Shown in pieces: positions 54,965 to 64,000 of a stretch of DNA of 64,000 bases. The notes below the pieces were generated by a model. That model saw only the letters and a list, made by a program, of their open reading frames with translations, did no database searches and was not told the origin of the DNA. Both the position numbers and the translations under genes were made by a program. The number at the start of each line of letters is the position of its first letter. The first letter of the stretch is position 1. The stretch lies in assembly GCF_019565455.1 (NCBI RefSeq), contig NZ_CP067377.1, positions 2,982,001 through 3,046,000 on the forward strand. Reading direction: 5' to 3'. This DNA is from Flavobacterium oreochromis (GTDB lineage: Bacteria; Bacteroidota; Bacteroidia; Flavobacteriales; Flavobacteriaceae).

Positions 54965-56988
54965 ATGAAAAGAAGATATTGGGTAGTTTCTCCAAACGTT
55001 TTAAACGATGGTAATACCGCCTATTGGTTAAAAAAATCAAAAGAGGAGAATAAGGTATTTGTCGGTTATGGAAGTGATAAAAAGTTAGGCGAACGTTTTG
55101 AAAAATCAGTTTCAGAAAATGATTGTGTTATTATAGCTCAAGGAGCTAAAGATAACAGAACACTATATTTAATAGGCATCATAAATTCTCCAAGAGAGTT
55201 TGAAGAAACAAACGAAGTATTTTACAGAAAAGTCGATTACCTACTTTATGAGAATGATATACTTGAAAATAAAATAGAATTAAATTCTAATAATGCCTTT
55301 TTTGAATCTAATAATCCTGGGACTATTTATGAATTAAAAAGTCATAATAAATTTGATAAAAAAGTAATGGATACAATTGAAAACGCTTTTGCAAATAAGG
55401 AAGAAAACATAAAGTTACAAGATAAAATTCAACTGCTTGAATACAAAAAGCAAATCATTTTGCAAGGTCCTCCAGGAACGGGTAAAACGAGGTTGGCAAA
55501 AAAATAGCAAAAAAGTTTACCAATGAAGAAAAAATGATAAGCTATATTGATGCCATTGATAAATTTTTTGAAAACTTTGATTTAAATACAGATAGGCAAA
55601 ATCATAGAAATATCACTAGTTTTTTACTTAATCAATTTAGAGAAAAATTTAAACCTACTGAAATCATTAATTTATCTTTAGAAAATTATGCTTTAGGCAG
55701 ACCTGAAAAAGATGGATTTTGTTATTGGCTAGAATATAAACTAAATGCAACGGGGAAATATAATGGTCAGGCAAATAAAGGTAAAATATATTTTCGACCA
55801 CGTGAAGATCGATATATTAAAAGTGGTTTTTTAGAAAATGAAAGCTCAGATACTAGAGCAATGGAAATGATGGCCGTAGAGTTAGATAAAGTAGTCAACC
55901 AAAAATTTGAGAATGGTGTAAATTTTGAAATAGGAAGAAACTTTGTTTTAAAAATTTTAAACACCTACTATCCAGAAATATATTTCCCTATTAACAGTGA
56001 AGAATGTTTAAACAATGCACTTAAACTTTTTGATGTTGATTTTTCAAATCTTAATTATATAGAAAAAAATAAAAAATTACAAACATTGTTCTTAGCAAAA
56101 AAAGAACACTTCAAAAAGGATGTAACTAATTATGAATTTATGTATTTTTTGTTTGATACATTCGGTTTAAAAGGTAATATCGAATTTCAGGGGGATAAAG
56201 TAGTTATAAATGGTAAATATAAAATAATTCAATTTCATCCAGCTTATAGTTATGAAGACTTTGTAAGAGGTATTTCTGCAAAAACTAATGAAAAAGGTGA
56301 TGTACATTATAAAGTAGAAAATAGAATTTTAGCTGAACTTGCTCAAGAAGCACTAGATAATCCTAGTGCAAGATATGTTTTAATTATTGATGAAATTAAC
56401 AGAGCTAACCTAGCATCAGTCCTAGGTGAACTAATTTACGCTTTAGAATATCGTTATATCTATGATAAAAATAATTATGAGGAGGCAAAAGTTGAGAGTA
56501 TTTATGATATTTCTACGATAGAAGATGAGCCAAATAGGGAATTGATTCTACCCGAAAATTTATACATCATTGGCACTATGAACACCGCCGACAGAAGTGT
56601 TGGTCATATAGATTACGCCATACGAAGACGTTTTGGATTTGTGGATGTGTTACCTACCATTAATCCTATAGGAGAAAAAGCCAAAGAAAAATTTAAAACT
56701 GTTTGTAGTTTGTTTATTGAAAATTTTGACGAGGTTAACTGGGAAGAACCTATTTTTAAACCTTCAAAACATTTGTCTTCTGATTTTAAACCAGAGGAGG
56801 TTATGCTAGGACATAGTTATTTTATAACTAAAGAAAAAGTTGATGGTACTAAACTTCCAGATGAAAACAAACAAATCGAACTAAAGTTAAAATATGAGGT
56901 AGTTCCTATTTTAAAGGAATATGTTAAAGATGGGATTTTATTAGAAAATGATGAGGTCAAAAAGAGTATAAATGGACTTGTTTCTTAA
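54965..56988 (+). CDS. mcrB: McrB-type GTPase with N-terminal EVE-like domain and a large internal insertion (one frameshift)
   Basis: About 674 residues. An N-terminal EVE/YTH-like reader domain (RYWVVSPN at the start, VFVGYGSDKKLGERF) probably senses modified bases. The AAA+ motor has Walker A QGPPGTGKTRL near residue 170, Walker B LIIDEINRANL near residue 475, and the McrB GTPase hallmark MNTADRS near residue 540. About 210 residues with a GFCYWLEYKL motif lie between Walker A and the conserved FHPAYSYEDFVRG. The A7 run at 55498-55504 lacks one base. It overlaps mcrC by 17 bases. Confidence 0.88.
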
Positions 56989-58284
56989 AACATCTGATAG
57001 CAATTATTTTATTGAGCATCATCATTCTTATTTTAAAGATGAAATAGCAAAAGAATGTGATGTGCCTGTAATTCCTCCTCCCATTTTGTTTTTGCAAAAT
57101 GAAAAGTCGGTATGTTTTGAAATTAATGCTCATACTAGAAAAATACAAACTAATTATTACATTGGTGTCGATTGGTTGATTGAAAACCAAAAGGCAATTT
57201 GTGTTGAGCCTAAACTTAATAAAGAACGTACAGATCAAATAGATTATCTAGCAATGCTATTTTCGGCTTTGAAACATTCAGAATCAGCTAAACATCTTGA
57301 TAATTTGTTTGAGCTAAAGTGGGATAAGGATTATATTGAAATTGAACAACAGCAAGATTTTTTAACACCTTTGCTAGTAGTTCAGTTTTTAAGTTTAGTT
57401 AAAGAAATAGTTCGTAAAGGATTAAAAAAATCGTATTATAAAGTTGAGAACAACTTATATGCTAAAGTAAAGGGCAAAGTATTAATAAGCCAAACTATCA
57501 AACAAAACCTAGTTAAAAACAAACCACTACATACCTATTGCAATTATGATGAATTTGGTTTAAACGGCTTGGAAAATAGATTATTAAAAAAAGCACTGGT
57601 ATTTGTTCAGCGCTATTTGCCTAACATTAAAAATCTGCAATCGGAAAAATACACTACCGTAATATTTAATTACATCAATCCAGCCTTTGAATTTGTTTCG
57701 GAAGAAGTGAATCTTCACGATGTAAAACATACCAAGACTAATGCATTTTATAAAGAATATGAAGAAGCTATAAAATTAGCGAAACTTATCTTAAAAAGGT
57801 TTGGTTATACTATTTCTAATACTCAAGAAAAAGAATAAAAACACCACCTTTTTGGATCGATATGAGTAAATTGTTTGAGTTGTATGTGTTTGCCAAATTA
57901 AAAGAAATCTTCCCAGATAAAAATGAGGTTAAATATCATCAAAAATTCAATGGTCTTGAACCTGATTTTATCTTAAATTCTAAAGATGGTAAATATCAAA
58001 TGGTAGTCGACGCAAAATACAAACAAAGATATTCATATACTAATATTAGTATTGATGATATACGACAAGTAAGTGGTTATGCTAGAATGAAGTCTATATA
58101 CAAAGCGTTAGGCATGGAAAATAAACACAAAGAAGTGATTGATTGTTTGATAATCTATTCGGATCAATTTTCTGATAGAAAAGATTTTATAAATGATGGT
58201 TTTAATTATGTGTCAGTGGAAGAGTATGTTAATTTTTATAAAATAGGGATAGCATTACCTGTATTGAAAAATGATAGTGAGTAA
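56972..58284 (+). CDS. mcrC: McrC-type nuclease subunit (one frameshift)
   Basis: About 437 residues. The N-terminal region contacts McrB; the C-terminal PD-(D/E)xK nuclease has EPDFILNSKDG and MVVDAKYKQRY near residue 340. The conserved PPFWIDMSKLFELYV motif appears only after the A5 run at 57828-57832 is given one more base, joining two fragments. It cleaves DNA recognised by McrB, typically methylated. Confidence 0.9.
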
Positions 58285-58364
58285 ATATCGTCGAGCCTAA
58301 TAATAATTATCTTAGAATTACTATACTTTAATTAACTATTTTATTGCCTTTAAAAGAAAAACAA

Positions 58365-59269
58365 ATGAATCTATATCAAATCAACAAATTACAACTACAA
58401 ACTTTAACAGAAAAACCGTTTAAACTAGAACGGGAGATTCAAAATCTTTTTGAGCAAAACTTGACGTTACTTACTGGATTAGAGTTTGTCAAGAGTGAAT
58501 TCACTATAAAAGGAAAACGGATTGATACATTGGCGTATGATGCGCAGTCGGAAGCTTTTATCATTATCGAATACAAACGAGAAAAAAATGTAAGTGTCGT
58601 GGATCAAGGGTTCACCTATTTGAGTTTGATGCTGGAAAATAAGGCTGATTTTGTATTAACCTATAATGAAACCTTGAACAAAAACTTACACAGCAGTACG
58701 GTAGATTGGTCGCAAACTCGCGTTGTGTTTGTTTCGCCTAGTTTTACCGAGAATCAACGTTTAGCAACAAACTTTAAAGATATTGCAATCGAGTTATGGG
58801 AAATCAAGCGTTTTGAAAACGACATTATCAGTATCAACCCGATCAAGAAAACCAGAGCTGCGGAAAGCATTAAACCTGTAACCAAACAAAACGATAAAAT
58901 TAAATCGGTTACAGCTGAAATCAAAGTCTATACCGAGGAAGACCATTTGAATGGCGCAATAGATGAAATAGTAGAATTATATGAAACCTATAAAAATGCT
59001 ATTTTAAATTTATTTGATGATATAGAAATTGTACCTAAAAAACTCTATATCGCCTTCAAAAAAGATAAAAACATCACTGACATAGTTTTGTTAAAAAAAG
59101 GGTTGAAATTATTTATCAATCTTAAAAAGGACAATTAGATGATCCTAAAGGGATAACTAAGGATGTTTCTGAAACAGGACATTGGGGCAATGGTGATTAT
59201 GAACTAGTTGTTTCTGATACTTCGAATTTGGAATATATCATGAGTTTGATAAAACAAGTTTTAAAATAA
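58365..59269 (+). CDS. NucS-like nuclease with C-terminal DUF5655 domain (one frameshift)
   Basis: About 301 residues. The N-terminal PD-(D/E)xK nuclease domain has [15 protein letters not shown] and IIIEYKRE near residues 50-75, as in NucS/RecB-like enzymes. The C-terminal half matches DUF5655 ([12 protein letters not shown], ending YELVVSD and [13 protein letters not shown]). The A5 run at 59124-59128 lacks one base; the repaired stop is at 59269. It follows mcrC by about 80 bases in the same direction and could be part of the island. Confidence 0.78.
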
Positions 59270-59277
59270 TAAAAGCA

Positions 59278-59607
59278 ATGAAAATCCTCAATCGTTCCGC
59301 AATAACAGTTAGTGCAAAACAACCTTTTGTAGACTGGGCTAATGCATTAACACCTGAGTTACTTATGGAGGTTGACATTTTAGGAGAATCACACACCTAT
59401 CTTACCAATCCGGATTTTGATAATGCAGAAGCACACTTAAAAAAATATTTCAAACAAGTATTTGAAGAAGAATTAGAAAGCGTTTTGACAAATCAAGAAG
59501 ACTGGCCTCAAAAAAGAGATATAAAGACTTTTTATGAATGGTTTGATGTTGAGGTTAGTGATTGGGTTCAAGATTTAAGTAAGAAAAGTTTATTTAACCT
59601 ATTATGA
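59278..59607 (+). CDS. Conserved hypothetical protein of the defence island
   Basis: 109 residues, cytoplasmic and acidic, with a WPQKRDIKTFYEWFDVEVSD segment near residue 78. It lies 8 bases after the DUF5655 gene and is probably cotranscribed. I do not recognise a named family; similar short proteins are found as hypotheticals in Bacteroidota. No catalytic motif is seen. Confidence 0.6.
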   Translation: MKILNRSAITVSAKQPFVDWANALTPELLMEVDILGESHTYLTNPDFDNAEAHLKKYFKQVFEEELESVLTNQEDWPQKRDIKTFYEWFDVEVSDWVQDLSKKSLFNLL

Positions 59608-59807
59608 CAGCGAAAGACCCTGATAAGGTACTTTATTCAGCAATTTTGAGATAATATTTTTTAATTTGAAAGACTCTCTTTTTTAGTACAAGGAATTTTT
59701 GAAAGGTGAAAGTACTGATCTTAAAAGAACAAAAAATATTCTTTTCTATTTGAAAATAGAATAAAATGTTGAAATTAGTAAACATAAATACCATGTAAAA
59801 AATAATC

Positions 59808-60161
59808 ATGCCACAGTTTATTCAACCTATCGAATATCGACAGTATTACCATATTTATAATTACGGAAACAACAGTTGCAATATCTTTTTCAAATCTGAA
59901 AATTATAAACATTTTTTAAATTTGTATTCTAAATATGTTAACTCAATAGCTGAAACTTATGCTTGGCGTTTACTCAAAAATCATTTCCATTTTCTTATCA
60001 GAATAAAAGATAAAAAAGAAATGGAGAAGATTACTATTAATAAAGTAAATATGGAAAAATCTAAAATATTAAATCTATCAAGACAATTAGGATATTTATT
60101 TAATGCTTATATTCAATCAATGAATAAACGTTATGGATGTACCCTTGGTCATTTTATTTAG
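59808..60161 (+). pseudogene. Truncated REP-associated tyrosine transposase (Y1_Tnp family)
   Basis: 117 residues of a Y1 transposase-like protein. The start (YRQYYHIYNYGNNSCNIFF), the metal-binding HUH motif (NHFHFLI near residue 63) and the region of the catalytic Tyr (FNAYIQSMNKRYG near residue 100) are present. The conserved C-terminal half is missing: the frame ends directly after CTLGHF. No flanking REP copies are seen. It is likely a truncated relic at the right edge of the defence island. Confidence 0.65.
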
Positions 60162-60324
60162 AAATTACTTCTTAGTCTATAAAATTAGTTAGAAATGAGG
60201 AGGTTATAGTTTTTGATGATGTAAAAAAAAATATCTTTTTTCATAAATAAAAACAAAAATTAATTAAAATAAACGAATTCATAATTGGATAAATTTACCT
60301 AAACAAGGTTTAAAAAAAGAATAA

Positions 60325-60882
60325 ATGTTTAAAAATCACCATATTTATTGCCTAGAATCTGTTATAGATATAACGGAAGAAAAACCAAGTGTTATTCTGA
60401 ATTCATTGGAAAATTTAGCTTTCCAATACGGGATGACTAATATTTACAAAACCTTTGATAGTATAGAAGGATTTGAAGAAAGTATTAGTACCTTATTATA
60501 TGAAGATAGACATTTTAAAGATTATGCTGTTATTTATTTAGTCATGCAAGGAAGAACGAATGAACTAAAAATTGATAACTATTATTATAGTTTTGAGGAA
60601 ATAGCAGAATTTTTTGAAGGAAAATTAAAAGGAAAAATAATTCATTTCGCTAATACATTTCCATTGAACTTAGAGGAAGAAACTTTTCAGTATTTTTTAG
60701 ATGTTACAGGAGCTAAGGCTCTTTCAGGTTATGTAAATACAATACCTGTCTTGAGTACACAACTTGATAATTTATATTTTTCACTTACAGAAGAAATTGA
60801 CGAGGTTATTGAGTTAGCTGAAGCCTTGTTTGAAGAGCAATATACCCTTTGTCAAACCCTAGGATTCAGGATGTATTATTAG
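60325..60882 (+). CDS. DUF6642-like protein
   Basis: 185 residues, intact frame. It begins with HIYCLESVIDITEEKPSV and has a YAVIYLVMQGRTNELKI segment near residue 72, resembling DUF6642 proteins, which look like caspase-like or TIR-like small folds of unknown role. The family call is tentative. It seems monocistronic, with about 160 bases of AT-rich DNA before it. Confidence 0.5.
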   Translation: MFKNHHIYCLESVIDITEEKPSVILNSLENLAFQYGMTNIYKTFDSIEGFEESISTLLYEDRHFKDYAVIYLVMQGRTNELKIDNYYYSFEEIAEFFEGKLKGKIIHFANTFPLNLEEETFQYFLDVTGAKALSGYVNTIPVLSTQLDNLYFSLTEEIDEVIELAEALFEEQYTLCQTLGFRMYY

Positions 60883-61075
60883 TTTTAAGTTCTATCTAAG
60901 CCATTTCGTACAAATAATAAAATATTTTAAAAACAAATGAAAGAATCTTTAAAAAGAATGTATTTTAAGTATTTATTAATACAGCTTTTAGAAAGATTTT
61001 TAAGTTTAAATCAAATTCATTTATATTTACCAAACAATTATTTCAAAATAAAATCGTTTAAAATAAAAAAAATAT

Positions 61076-61780
61076 ATGAGTATATTTCTTCAAGTGGATT
61101 CACTTGCCACAAATGTTAGCAAAATTAATCAAGAAAATGTACCAGTAGAAAAAACGTTATCTGTATGGGCATTATTGACTTCAGGAGGATTAGTTGGTCA
61201 AATCATCATGTTGTCTTTATTTGTTATGTTGTTTTTTGCATTGTATTTGTATTTTGAACGACTTATGGCAATTAATAAAGCATCAAAAATAGATGATAAA
61301 TTCATGTTGTTAATTAAAGATCATATTACAAATAGTAGATTAGATGCAGCTAAATTATTATGTGTTGCTACAGATTCACCAGTTGCCCGATTAATAGAAA
61401 AAGGAATTTCACGAATTGGAAATCGCTTAGAAGATATTAATACAGCCATAGAAAATGCAGGAAAACTCGAAGTGTATAAATTAGAAAAAAATGTAAGCAT
61501 GTTAGCTACATTATCAGGAGCAGGTCCTATGACAGGCTTTTTAGGAACAGTTGTAGGAATGGTTATGGCTTTTCATAAAATGGCTAGTGGAGGAGGACAA
61601 ATAGAAGTAGGAATGTTAGCAGAAGGTATTTACACAGCTATGATGACAACAGTAGTAGGCTTAATAGTAGGTTTAATAGCTTATGTAGGTTATAATCATT
61701 TAGTTGTAAAGACAGATAAAGTAGTGCATCAGATGGAATTAAATGCTGTTGAGTTTTTAGATTTGTTAAATGAACGATAG
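61076..61780 (+). CDS. exbB: MotA/TolQ/ExbB proton channel protein
   Basis: 234 residues with three membrane helices. The first is near residue 45; the last two lie around GPMTGFLGTVVGMVMAF near residue 155 and MTTVVGLIVGLIAYVGY near residue 200, with the family's conserved Thr/Gly pattern. It uses the proton gradient to energise a TonB-type protein. First of three adjacent genes; a near-match to the -7 element (TATATTTA, 61022-61029) lies upstream. Confidence 0.92.
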   Translation: MSIFLQVDSLATNVSKINQENVPVEKTLSVWALLTSGGLVGQIIMLSLFVMLFFALYLYFERLMAINKASKIDDKFMLLIKDHITNSRLDAAKLLCVATDSPVARLIEKGISRIGNRLEDINTAIENAGKLEVYKLEKNVSMLATLSGAGPMTGFLGTVVGMVMAFHKMASGGGQIEVGMLAEGIYTAMMTTVVGLIVGLIAYVGYNHLVVKTDKVVHQMELNAVEFLDLLNER

Positions 61781-61782
61781 TT

Positions 61783-62172
61783 ATGAATTTAAGAGGGAGA
61801 AATAAAGTTTCAGCTGAGTTTAATATGTCTTCTATGACAGATATCGTATTCTTGTTGTTAATTTTCTTTATGTTAACATCTACAATGGTTACGACTAACG
61901 CTTTAGATTTGGTTTTGCCAAAAGCAAAAGGAAAAACAGATAATAATAAAAGTATATCAGTCAGTATAGATAAAGATAAAAAATACTATATTGATAAGCA
62001 GGCGATTGCTGAAAACGAAATAGAAGAAAAACTAATAACACTGCTCGGTAAAGAAAATAAATCCGTTATACTTCGTGTAGCAGAAGGAGTGCCTATAGAA
62101 AAAGCGGTATATGTTATGGATATAGCCAATCGGAATCAGATAAAAATAGTGTTAGCTGTAAGACCTAAATAA
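61783..62172 (+). CDS. exbD: ExbD/TolR biopolymer transport protein
   Basis: 129 residues: one membrane helix near residue 20 (SSMTDIVFLLLIFFMLTS) carrying the conserved proton-relaying Asp, and a periplasmic domain with AVYVMDIANRNQIKIVLAV near the end. It starts 2 bases after exbB and works in a complex with it. Confidence 0.93.
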   Translation: MNLRGRNKVSAEFNMSSMTDIVFLLLIFFMLTSTMVTTNALDLVLPKAKGKTDNNKSISVSIDKDKKYYIDKQAIAENEIEEKLITLLGKENKSVILRVAEGVPIEKAVYVMDIANRNQIKIVLAVRPK

Positions 62173-62173
62173 T

Positions 62174-62943
62174 ATGTTGTTTTTAGAAACGCCAGAAGAA
62201 AAAAAATCATTTGCCCTAACTTCGGCAATTTTTATTATCTTACTTTTTTTATTCCTTTTTTTGGGTTGACTTACATGGATCCACCCCCAGAAAATGGGAT
62301 AGCAATTAATTTTGGTACTACTGAAATGGGAAAAGGAGAAGAACAACCAGAAAATAAAATAACCTCTTCACCACAACCAAAAACAGTAGTATCTTCTAGA
62401 GTAACTCAAGAAGAAAATATTTTAAATAACGAAATGAGTGATGCTCCTGTTATAAAAAAAACAACAGTTAAAAAAGAAATTATAGAAGAAAAAGAAGAAC
62501 CTAAACGACCAAGTAAAACCACAGATGATGTTTTATCTAGTTTGATTAATGGTCCTAAAATAACAGGTGATAAAGGATCACATGGCGATGATAATACTTC
62601 TGGTGATAAAGGAGATCCAACAGGAAGCAGATATGCAAACTCATTTTATGGATCAGGTACAGGAGTAGGAGGATCAGGTTGGGGATTAAAAGGGAGAAGT
62701 TTAGCCTCTAAATCTAGAAAAGTACAAGATTGTAATGAAAGTGGAAGAGTAGTTGTGCAAGTGATAGTAAATAGAGGAGGGCAGGTTGTTTTAGCTAATT
62801 ATGTAAAAGGAACAACTAATACACATCCTTGTTTGGTTAATCCAGCTTTAGAGGCTGCAAAAGCATTCAAGTGGTATGCAGATCAACAGGCTCCGGAGAG
62901 ACAAATAGGTTTTATAGTTTTTAATTTTGAAATAGGACAATAA
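62174..62943 (+). CDS. TonB-like energy transducer (one frameshift)
   Basis: About 256 residues. The N-terminal membrane helix is split from the rest by the T7 run 62256-62262; one more base joins IILLFLFLFF to LTYMDPPPENGIAI. A charged, low-complexity linker (residues 60-140) and a C-terminal TonB-like domain (SGRVVVQVIVNRGGQVVLAN, ending IGFIVFNFEIG) follow. It completes an ExbB-ExbD-TonB set. Which outer-membrane receptor it energises is not evident here. Confidence 0.8.
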
Positions 62944-62957
62944 ACGCCCTTATTTAT

Positions 62958-64000
62958 ATGACATATCAAGAAACGATTCAATGGATGTTTGAGCAACTTC
63001 CTATGTATCAGCAACAAGGTGCTACAGCTTATAAAAAAGATTTAACAAATACTATCTTATTAGCTAATCATTTAGGAAATCCTGAAAAAAAAATAAAAAC
63101 AATTCATGTAGCAGGAACGAATGGAAAAGGTTCAACTTCCTCTATGTTGGCATCTATTTTACAAGAGGCAGGTTATAAGGTAGGGCTCTATACTTCACCT
63201 CATTTAAAAGATTATAGAGAACGGATTAGAATCAATGGAGTCGTAATAGCAGAAAATTATGTAGTAGACTTTATTCAGAACAATAAATCATTCTTAGAAC
63301 AACATCATTTGAGTTTTTTTGAAATGACAGTTGGATTAGCTTTTCAATATTTTACTGATCAGAAAGTAGATGTTGCTGTTATAGAAGTAGGTTTAGGAGG
63401 ACGATTGGATTCTACTAATATAATTACACCTTTAGTATCCGTTATAACAAATATAGGTCGGGATCATATACAGTTTCTTGGTCATACATTTGATGCTATA
63501 GCCACTGAAAAAGCAGGGATTATAAAACAAGCTATTCCTGTAGTAATTGGAGAATATTTACCTGAGACTAAAACTGTTTTTTTAAACAAAGCAAAAAAGA
63601 AAAATCGGCTATTTATTTTGCTTCCGATACCGTATTTAAAGAATATGATTGCGGATTATTAGGAGATTATCAAAAACAAAATAAAAAGACGGTTCTACAA
63701 ACAATAGAAATTCTAAAGGAATATTTTATTATTACTGAGAAACAAATAGAAAAAGGATTATTAAATGTTGTGCAAAATACAGGCTTATTAGGACGCTGGC
63801 AACAATTAAATTCAAATCCTAAAGTTATTTGTGATACAGCTCATAATAGCCATGGATTAAAAATTGTATTAAATCAACTCCAAAAAGAATCATATCATCG
63901 TTTATTTTTTATTTTAGGAGTAGTAAATGATAAAGATTTAGACGATATTTTACCTCTTTTCCCTAAAAACGCATATTATATTTTTACAAAACCAAATGTT
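62958..64000 (+). CDS. folC: Folylpolyglutamate synthase / dihydrofolate synthase, truncated by the window (one frameshift)
   Basis: Adds glutamate to folates and forms dihydrofolate from dihydropteroate. Mur ligase-type ATP motif AGTNGKGSTSSMLA near residue 52, then GLYTSPHLKDYRERIRING near residue 75, VIEVGLGGRLDSTN near residue 145 and, after the break, GRWQQL and DTAHN, which is the family's second domain. The A6 run at 63593-63598 lacks one base; the frame is then open to the window end. Confidence 0.92.

Noticed and set aside
60937..61119. Small frame before exbB as a gene
   Set aside because: It runs into the exbB start in a different frame, has an odd composition and no family likeness; it looks like chance.

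Overview
The window is a very AT-rich chromosomal segment from a member of the Bacteroidota, almost certainly a Flavobacteriaceae (Flavobacterium-like) bacterium. Evidence: two type IX secretion (type B, CHU_C) cargo proteins, Bacteroidota-style promoters (TAnnTTTG about 30-60 bases before starts), few Shine-Dalgarno sites, and families such as DUF4494, DUF6495 and DUF6132 typical of this group. No rRNA, tRNA or CRISPR array was found.

Layout. 0.1-9.5 kb: a DUF4377-like lipoprotein, YbaB, an S9 oligopeptidase B-like peptidase, a cysteine synthase-like PLP enzyme, DUF4494, AroE, a TPR protein and a DUF389 membrane protein. 9.5-16.3 kb: an NTF2-like secreted protein, a DEAD/DEAH helicase, DUF3817, a YbdG-type mechanosensitive channel, YchJ and a two-domain methyltransferase. 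16.4-20.9 kb: a reactive-sulfur module (Crp/Fnr regulator, two tandem persulfide dioxygenase-rhodanese fusions, a small membrane protein, thioredoxin, DUF6132 and a small Lys/Cys-rich exported protein). 21-26.6 kb: guaB, a graveyard of IS982 and IS3-type remnants, yaaA, asd. 26.7-35 kb: an ECF sigma factor with its membrane partner, then two large T9SS cargo genes. 35-45.3 kb: housekeeping genes (nadC, yihY, priA, a LytTR regulator, rpsF-rpsR-rplI, DUF6495, ligA, a YhhN-like protein). 46-60 kb: a defence island. 60.3-64 kb: a DUF6642-like gene, ExbB-ExbD-TonB-like genes, and folC running off the end.

The defence island is the most interesting part. It reads, in one direction and nearly gapless, HsdR, HsdM, HsdS (with an unusual C-terminal extension), a restriction-associated SMC/ABC-like ATPase, an unlisted 43-residue micro-protein, an HNH nuclease, an McrB with a large insertion between Walker A and Walker B, McrC, and a NucS/DUF5655-type nuclease. 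The ATPase, micro-ORF and HNH gene overlap end to end and look like a Septu-like (PtuA/PtuB-like) module nested between a type I system and an McrBC system.

Quality warning. At least 22 genes are broken by about 31 single-base indels, almost all in A, T or G homopolymers, and the affected genes include the ribosomal protein gene rpsF and priA. Nearly every break is repaired by adding or removing one base, which restores full family length. These are most likely sequencing or assembly errors, so I annotate those loci as single genes spanning the break. The IS982 remnant differs: it also carries in-frame stop substitutions and is truly decayed.
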